Below are positions 60,329-64,000 of a DNA stretch of 64,000 nucleotides, in pieces (within the stretch, counting starts at the first letter, position 1; each line of letters opens with the position of its first letter). Position numbers and translations under genes: made by a program. This stretch comes from DRTC01 sp964521025 (lineage in GTDB: Bacteria > Cloacimonadota > Cloacimonadia > Cloacimonadales > TCS61), in NCBI GenBank assembly GCA_964521025.1, contig CAZFPK010000004.1:56399-120398 (forward strand), in the 5' to 3' direction. Under the pieces are notes generated by a model. The model was not told the origin of the DNA. It was given only the letters and a program-made list of their open reading frames with translations, and made no database searches.

Positions 60329-60831
60329 GGGATAAAGATAAACCTTCCAAACGGTTTCCACAAGTAGCTTTCTTTCCATTGATTTTTTGAATGGTTGAAA
60401 AGTAGAATTGGTCGAACTCATTGAATTATGAAACCTTGAGAACTGTCTCTGTTAGCCAAATTCTAAGCATACCTTTTTCATTTTTTTTACGAGATATAAT
60501 TTCGTTCTACAGCAAAATCAGGAAAACCTTGAATTAAGTTTTACGGTATTGCCGGAAGGCTTGATTTAAAGTTTTCTATCACAGGATACCAGAAAAGTCA
60601 TTTTCTTTTACCAAGATACAATCTCGTTTTACAATATTGCCTGATATCGGACAATTATACGAAAATCAAGCATTATTTCGTTTATTAAGTGATAACTCCC
60701 TAAATTTCAATAAAATATACAATATTAAATATCAAATATTTAATCAAGATCGTCCAATTTCGGGCAAATTGCTAAATCATAAAAAATGTAAAAATCACAT
60801 ATCTTCATACACCATATTCAGATAAGTCTTC
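60329..60831. other. Long gene-free stretch upstream of the sigma-54 promoter
   Basis: No supported gene. It contains a GTAG-flanked hairpin with CCATT...AATGG stem (60364-60405). There are two similar segments, GATATAATTTCGTTCTACA (~60494) and GATACAATCTCGTTTTACA (~60618), which may be a degenerate direct repeat. An AT-rich inverted repeat (60724-60744) lies 110-135 bp before the predicted +1. Confidence 0.45.
60724..60744 (+). promoter_or_regulatory. Inverted repeat at an enhancer-like distance from the sigma-54 promoter
   Basis: ATTAAATA (60724-60731) and TATTTAAT (60737-60744), a perfect palindrome with a 5-nt spacer, 114-134 bp upstream of the predicted +1. The position suits an NtrC-type activator site, but AT-rich palindromes arise easily by chance. 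Confidence 0.3.
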
Positions 60832-60848
60832 TGGCATAAAAATTGCTT
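60831..60848 (+). promoter_or_regulatory. Sigma-54 (-24/-12) promoter of the pseudo-receiver / GLUG protein operon
   Basis: CTGGCATAAAAATTGCTT: TGGCA (60832-60836), six bases, TTGC (60843-60846), with exact GG-N10-GC spacing. The predicted +1 is at ~60858, where the AAGGGGAG ribosome site of the next gene begins, giving a ~14-nt leader. The closest match to the RpoN consensus in this window. Confidence 0.7.
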
Positions 60849-60871
60849 ATTTATTCAAGGGGAGAAATAAA

Positions 60872-61219
60872 ATGGAGGTTTTACTTATAAATAGCAATAA
60901 ATATATGAAAGTAGAACTGGAAGATTATATCGATGATAATATTAATATTTTTACTTCCGATAAATTTCAAGATACAAATAATATTCTTCAGATTCAAAAT
61001 ATCGAACTTGTCATTTTGGAAATCCGAACAGTACAGGATATTTCAACTTTAAAATTAATTGAAAAAGAATTCAAGCATATTTTAATACTATTAACAGGAG
61101 AAGAATATGTCCTGAATATTTTAATGATAATGGGATTTAGTAAACACAAATTTATCAAAAAGCCTTTGAGATTGGCTGAAATATATACTTTTATCAAAAA
61201 AAATTGGAGGAAAAAATGA
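60872..61219 (+). CDS. Degenerate (pseudo-)receiver domain protein
   Basis: A 115-residue protein of single-receiver length. The CheY-like fold can be followed: beta-1 'EVLLINSN', beta-3 'ELVILEIRT', beta-4 'HILILLTGEE' and beta-5 'KFIKKPLRLAEIYTFIKKN'. The Thr75 and Lys97-Pro98 switch residues are kept. The acidic pair after beta-1 is Asn7/Ser8, and the phospho-acceptor position is Glu50. It therefore probably cannot be phosphorylated in the usual way and may be locked in an active-like state. It overlaps the ribosome site of the next gene (stop 61219, next ATG 61216), so the two are translationally coupled. Confidence 0.75.
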   Translation: MEVLLINSNKYMKVELEDYIDDNINIFTSDKFQDTNNILQIQNIELVILEIRTVQDISTLKLIEKEFKHILILLTGEEYVLNILMIMGFSKHKFIKKPLRLAEIYTFIKKNWRKK

Positions 61220-63222
61220 AAAATTTCTTATTCTTTTTAACAATTACGATTTATGTGTTTACCGGTTTATTCGCAGGAACTTACAGTGGTGGTAACGGAA
61301 GCGAAGCGACTCCGTATCAAATTGCAGATTTGGATGATTTAGAGGAATTGCAAAATACTTCCAGTGATTGGGGAGATTATTTCATCCAAACAGCAGATAT
61401 CGATGCTGCTGCTACCTCAGGTTGGGATAACGGCGCTGGCTTCAATCCCATCGGCGGCAGTACAACCCAATTCACAGGCAACTATGATGGTCAGGATTAC
61501 AATATTGAAAACCTGACAATTAACCGAGATGATAAGTATTTTATCGGATTTTTTGGTTATACAATTAGTGCTACGATAGAAAATCTTGGTGTAATCAATG
61601 TAGATATTAATGGTGAAGTTCATGTTGGCGGTCTCGTGGGTCGGAATGATGGCTCATCATCGATAAGCAATTGTTACACCACAGGAAATGTAAATGGAAT
61701 TGGTCAAAATGTTGGTGGTCTCCTGGGAATGAATAATGATAATTCAATCGTAAGCAATTGTTACAGTACAGCTGTTGTCAGTGGTGATGATGATGTTGGC
61801 GGTCTCATTGGAGATAATGACGAATCATCATCAGTAAGCAACTGTTACAGCACAGGAAATGTAAGTGGTATTGATGGTATTGGAGGTCTTATTGGAGAAA
61901 ATGATGTAGAATCATCAGTAAGCATCTGTTACAGCACAGGAGATGTAAGTGGTGATGATTATATCGGCGGATTGGTGGGTGTGAATATGGATGGAACAAT
62001 CACTCAATCTTATGCAACAGGTTTTGTTACCGGAGACCACGATATTGGTGGTCTGATTGGTTTTAACGATTTTAATACTAATGAATCTGCTATAATAAGC
62101 GAATGTTATGCAACCGGTAATGTTACCTCAACGATCAGTGGTTCAAATGACAGAATTGGTGGATTTATTGGTGATTCCCAGATACCTGTAATCAATTGTT
62201 ATTGTAAAGGTAATGTGACTACAGATGATTCTCCACAAGGATATATTGCCGCCTTTATTGGTCAAAACAGGAGTAATGTTACCAATTCGTATTCAATTGG
62301 CGATGTAATTAATAGCAGTACTAGCGATCCCGCAGATGCCGGCTTTGTGATCACTGAATCAGGTTATTCTCCAACATACAGTAATAATTTCTGGGATAGT
62401 GAAACCTCCAATCAAACAACCGGAACTGGTGCAACCGGTAAAACCACAATCGAGATGAATACACTTACTACATTCACGGATGCCGGTTGGGATTTTAGAG
62501 GTGAAACAGTCAATGGAACTGATGATATCTGGAATATCGGACATGGTAGAAATGACGGATATCCTTATTTTGACTGGCAATATCCCGGTGATGATGATCC
62601 GCCAACTACGGTAACTCTTTCCTCTTTCACTGCTGTATATGTTAATGGCTCTTCTATCCTCAAATGGACAACTCAATCCGAAACAAATAATATGGGCTGG
62701 AATATCTACCGTTCAGAAACCAAATTAGTAGATGGAGTGCAAATCAACAATCAATTAATAAGTGGAGCCGGAACATCTACCCAACCATCAGAATATGAAT
62801 TTTATGATGAACAGGAATTAATGGCAAATAACACCTATTGGTATTGGCTGGAAAGTGTTGATTACTCAGGGAAAACAGAACTTTACAGTCCTGTCTCACT
62901 CACAATTCCCGAACAGGATGATGATCCGGAAATTCCTGAAATGATAATTACTAATATCATTAATTATCCCAATCCTTTCAGTAATGCTACTATCATCTCT
63001 TTTGATGTAACCATTGAGAATACGGAGAATATTGAGATTTCAATTTATAATATGAAGGGGCAACTTATCAGGATCATTCCTGTCACCTGGAGTGAAACTG
63101 GAGGACTTACATCCTGGGATGGAAAGGATGAAAATGGGATCAATGTTGGTTCCGGGATTTACACTTATCTCATTAAAACCGGTTCTGAACAATATTCTGG
63201 AAAGATGATACGATCGAAATAA
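61216..63222 (+). CDS. Secreted GLUG-repeat protein with FlgD-like sorting domain
   Basis: The ATG at 61216 follows GGAGG. A 668-residue protein with signal peptide MKNFLFFLTITIYVFTGLFA. After 'GSEATPYQIADLDDLEELQ' come at least seven GLUG-type repeats ('GGLVGRNDGSSSISNCYTTG', 'GGLIGDNDESSSVSNCYSTG'), a beta-solenoid-like motif of IgA-protease-related and adhesin proteins. At ~460-560 lies the Ig/FN3-like domain 'LSSFTAVYVNGSSILKWTTQ' shared with the protease at 27115. The sorting domain ('NYPNPFSNATIISFDVTI...GSGIYTYLI') ends it. Likely surface adhesin. Expression appears to depend on sigma-54 through the promoter ahead of the pseudo-receiver gene. Confidence 0.87.
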   Translation: MKNFLFFLTITIYVFTGLFAGTYSGGNGSEATPYQIADLDDLEELQNTSSDWGDYFIQTADIDAAATSGWDNGAGFNPIGGSTTQFTGNYDGQDYNIENLTINRDDKYFIGFFGYTISATIENLGVINVDINGEVHVGGLVGRNDGSSSISNCYTTGNVNGIGQNVGGLLGMNNDNSIVSNCYSTAVVSGDDDVGGLIGDNDESSSVSNCYSTGNVSGIDGIGGLIGENDVESSVSICYSTGDVSGDDYIGGLVGVNMDGTITQSYATGFVTGDHDIGGLIGFNDFNTNESAIISECYATGNVTSTISGSNDRIGGFIGDSQIPVINCYCKGNVTTDDSPQGYIAAFIGQNRSNVTNSYSIGDVINSSTSDPADAGFVITESGYSPTYSNNFWDSETSNQTTGTGATGKTTIEMNTLTTFTDAGWDFRGETVNGTDDIWNIGHGRNDGYPYFDWQYPGDDDPPTTVTLSSFTAVYVNGSSILKWTTQSETNNMGWNIYRSETKLVDGVQINNQLISGAGTSTQPSEYEFYDEQELMANNTYWYWLESVDYSGKTELYSPVSLTIPEQDDDPEIPEMIITNIINYPNPFSNATIISFDVTIENTENIEISIYNMKGQLIRIIPVTWSETGGLTSWDGKDENGINVGSGIYTYLIKTGSEQYSGKMIRSK

Positions 63223-63890
63223 TGAAATAAAAAAACAGCGAACTAAATTAACAAAAAACGAATTATGAAAAGACATAATATACCGGAAACAATGGTTAGT
63301 ATGTAGTGAATAAGACTTTTCTTCCAGATGTTTTTTAAATGTACAAAGCATGCTCGATAAAGAGGTGAATTATTTCATGTTTAGTTAGAATAACTGTCTC
63401 GTTTAATCAGCTCTAAACCATAACTATCTCCTGATTTTCCTGTAAATCTGTCGGACTTGTTGAATATATTGAATTCGCAAATACTATCGATCCCGGGATT
63501 AAAACGATTTGTTTCTCCTGTCTGTTGGTTGAACATCCATCCGAATATTTTCAGGTCCGGAAATTTGAGTTGGTTAGTTAATTTGATCGAATCGAAAAAT
63601 CATCGAACTATACTAAAATAGTACTTTAAGGAAAACTCAGTTTTTTCAAATAAAGGAAACTTGACTTATCCGGCAGATGCTGGAGAAATTAATTCAAGTT
63701 TTCTTAAATTTTACTCGTTTTCAGTCAGATACTAATTACAAAATCCCTGATAAAAAAAAAGATTTCAAATATAAGACAACTTTATTCATAACAGAAAATA
63801 TAAAATTATTTCCTGAAAACACTTTCGAAAAATTATCTTTAAGATGATTTATTTGACATAAATTTCCTTAAATAAAATTAGGCATTATTA
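63223..63890. other. Gene-free stretch after the GLUG protein gene
   Basis: About 670 bp without a supported gene. It is AT-rich, with a REP-like TTATCCGGCAGATGCTGGA palindrome near 63668 and several short imperfect inverted repeats. A TTGACATAAAT hexamer region at ~63853 resembles the one ahead of brnT (~41930) and may be the promoter of the kinase remnant. Confidence 0.4.
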
Positions 63891-63949
63891 TCTTTCGAGG
63901 AGAAGACATGACCGATATACAAGAACTTGAAAATAAACTTAAAACCTAA
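63891..63949 (+). pseudogene. Truncated 5' end of a fourth TPR histidine kinase gene
   Basis: CTTTCGAGGAGAAGAC (63892-63907) equals the leader of the kinase at 58358. The frame from ATG 63908 reads MTDIQELENKLKT then stop, against MADIRELENKLNTLKGEE in the intact gene. The homology stops at the premature TAA and the following bases do not resemble the kinase. It looks like the remnant of a duplicated kinase gene. Confidence 0.65.
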
Positions 63950-64000
63950 CATTTCCCACTTCATTTTATGCCTGTAACTCATTTAAAAATAAGTAAGATA

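Noticed and set aside
61417..61623. Minus-strand frame within the GLUG protein gene
   Set aside because: Antisense shadow in repeat sequence with no start signal.
1..64000. tRNA, rRNA, riboswitch or prophage content
   Set aside because: No cloverleaf, conserved rRNA stretch, known riboswitch core, integrase or phage structural gene was recognised while reading; a covariance-model scan was not possible here.

Overview
The window reads as chromosome from an AT-rich, Gram-negative-type bacterium of the FCB superphylum; Candidatus Cloacimonadota or a close relative is my best guess. This is inferred, not proven. The reasons are rows of very long secreted beta-helix proteins, C-terminal domains of the FlgD-like / Por-sorting type ('YPNPFN...TTISY...G..V..L......G.....WDGKD..G..V.SG.Y.Y.......'), soluble TPR histidine kinases, and an FCB-like housekeeping set. 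No rRNA, tRNA, CRISPR array, phage or complete transposon was seen.

Region 1 (1-29.5 kb) is a secretome island. Apart from one small cytoplasmic FN3 protein gene (4989-5948, plus strand), every gene is on the minus strand. Eight genes encode right-handed beta-helix proteins, one a thioredoxin-like/GATase-like secreted protein and one a subtilisin-family protease. The genes fall into two C-terminal classes. Five end in a ~75-residue FN3-like module closing with a K-K-F-[YF] motif. Five end in the FlgD-like sorting domain. The spaces between them are packed with short palindromic repeats. One gene holds an apparently exact 1356-bp in-frame tandem duplication.

Region 2 (30-39 kb) has two paralogous soluble TPR histidine kinases and an NtrC-type sigma-54 response regulator in one plus-strand cluster, then a secreted BNR/sortilin-like repeat protein on the minus strand. 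Canonical -24/-12 sigma-54 promoters lie upstream of two secreted-protein transcription units (near 19.2 kb and 60.8 kb). Two weaker ones precede the protease and the BNR protein. I infer a kinase-regulator circuit controlling secretome genes.

Region 3 (39-58 kb) is housekeeping: coaE, cdaA and folP on the minus strand, then a BrnT/CopG toxin-antitoxin pair, an AroC-chorismate mutase fusion, an AroD-AroE fusion, a thymidine/pyrimidine phosphorylase, and rpmF-plsX-fabH-fabD-[HEPN-MNT]-fabG-acpP-fabF-rnc-radical SAM. A HEPN/nucleotidyltransferase toxin-antitoxin pair sits inside the fatty acid cluster. A membrane von Willebrand-like protein follows.

Region 4 (58-64 kb) has a third TPR histidine kinase, then a degenerate receiver (Glu at the phospho-Asp site) ahead of a GLUG-repeat secreted protein, both behind the best sigma-54 promoter. 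The window ends with the leader and first 13 codons of a fourth TPR kinase gene, broken by a stop.

Across the window there are many REP-like palindromes, most with a GTA[A/G/T] head, plus MITE-like and other dispersed repeats.
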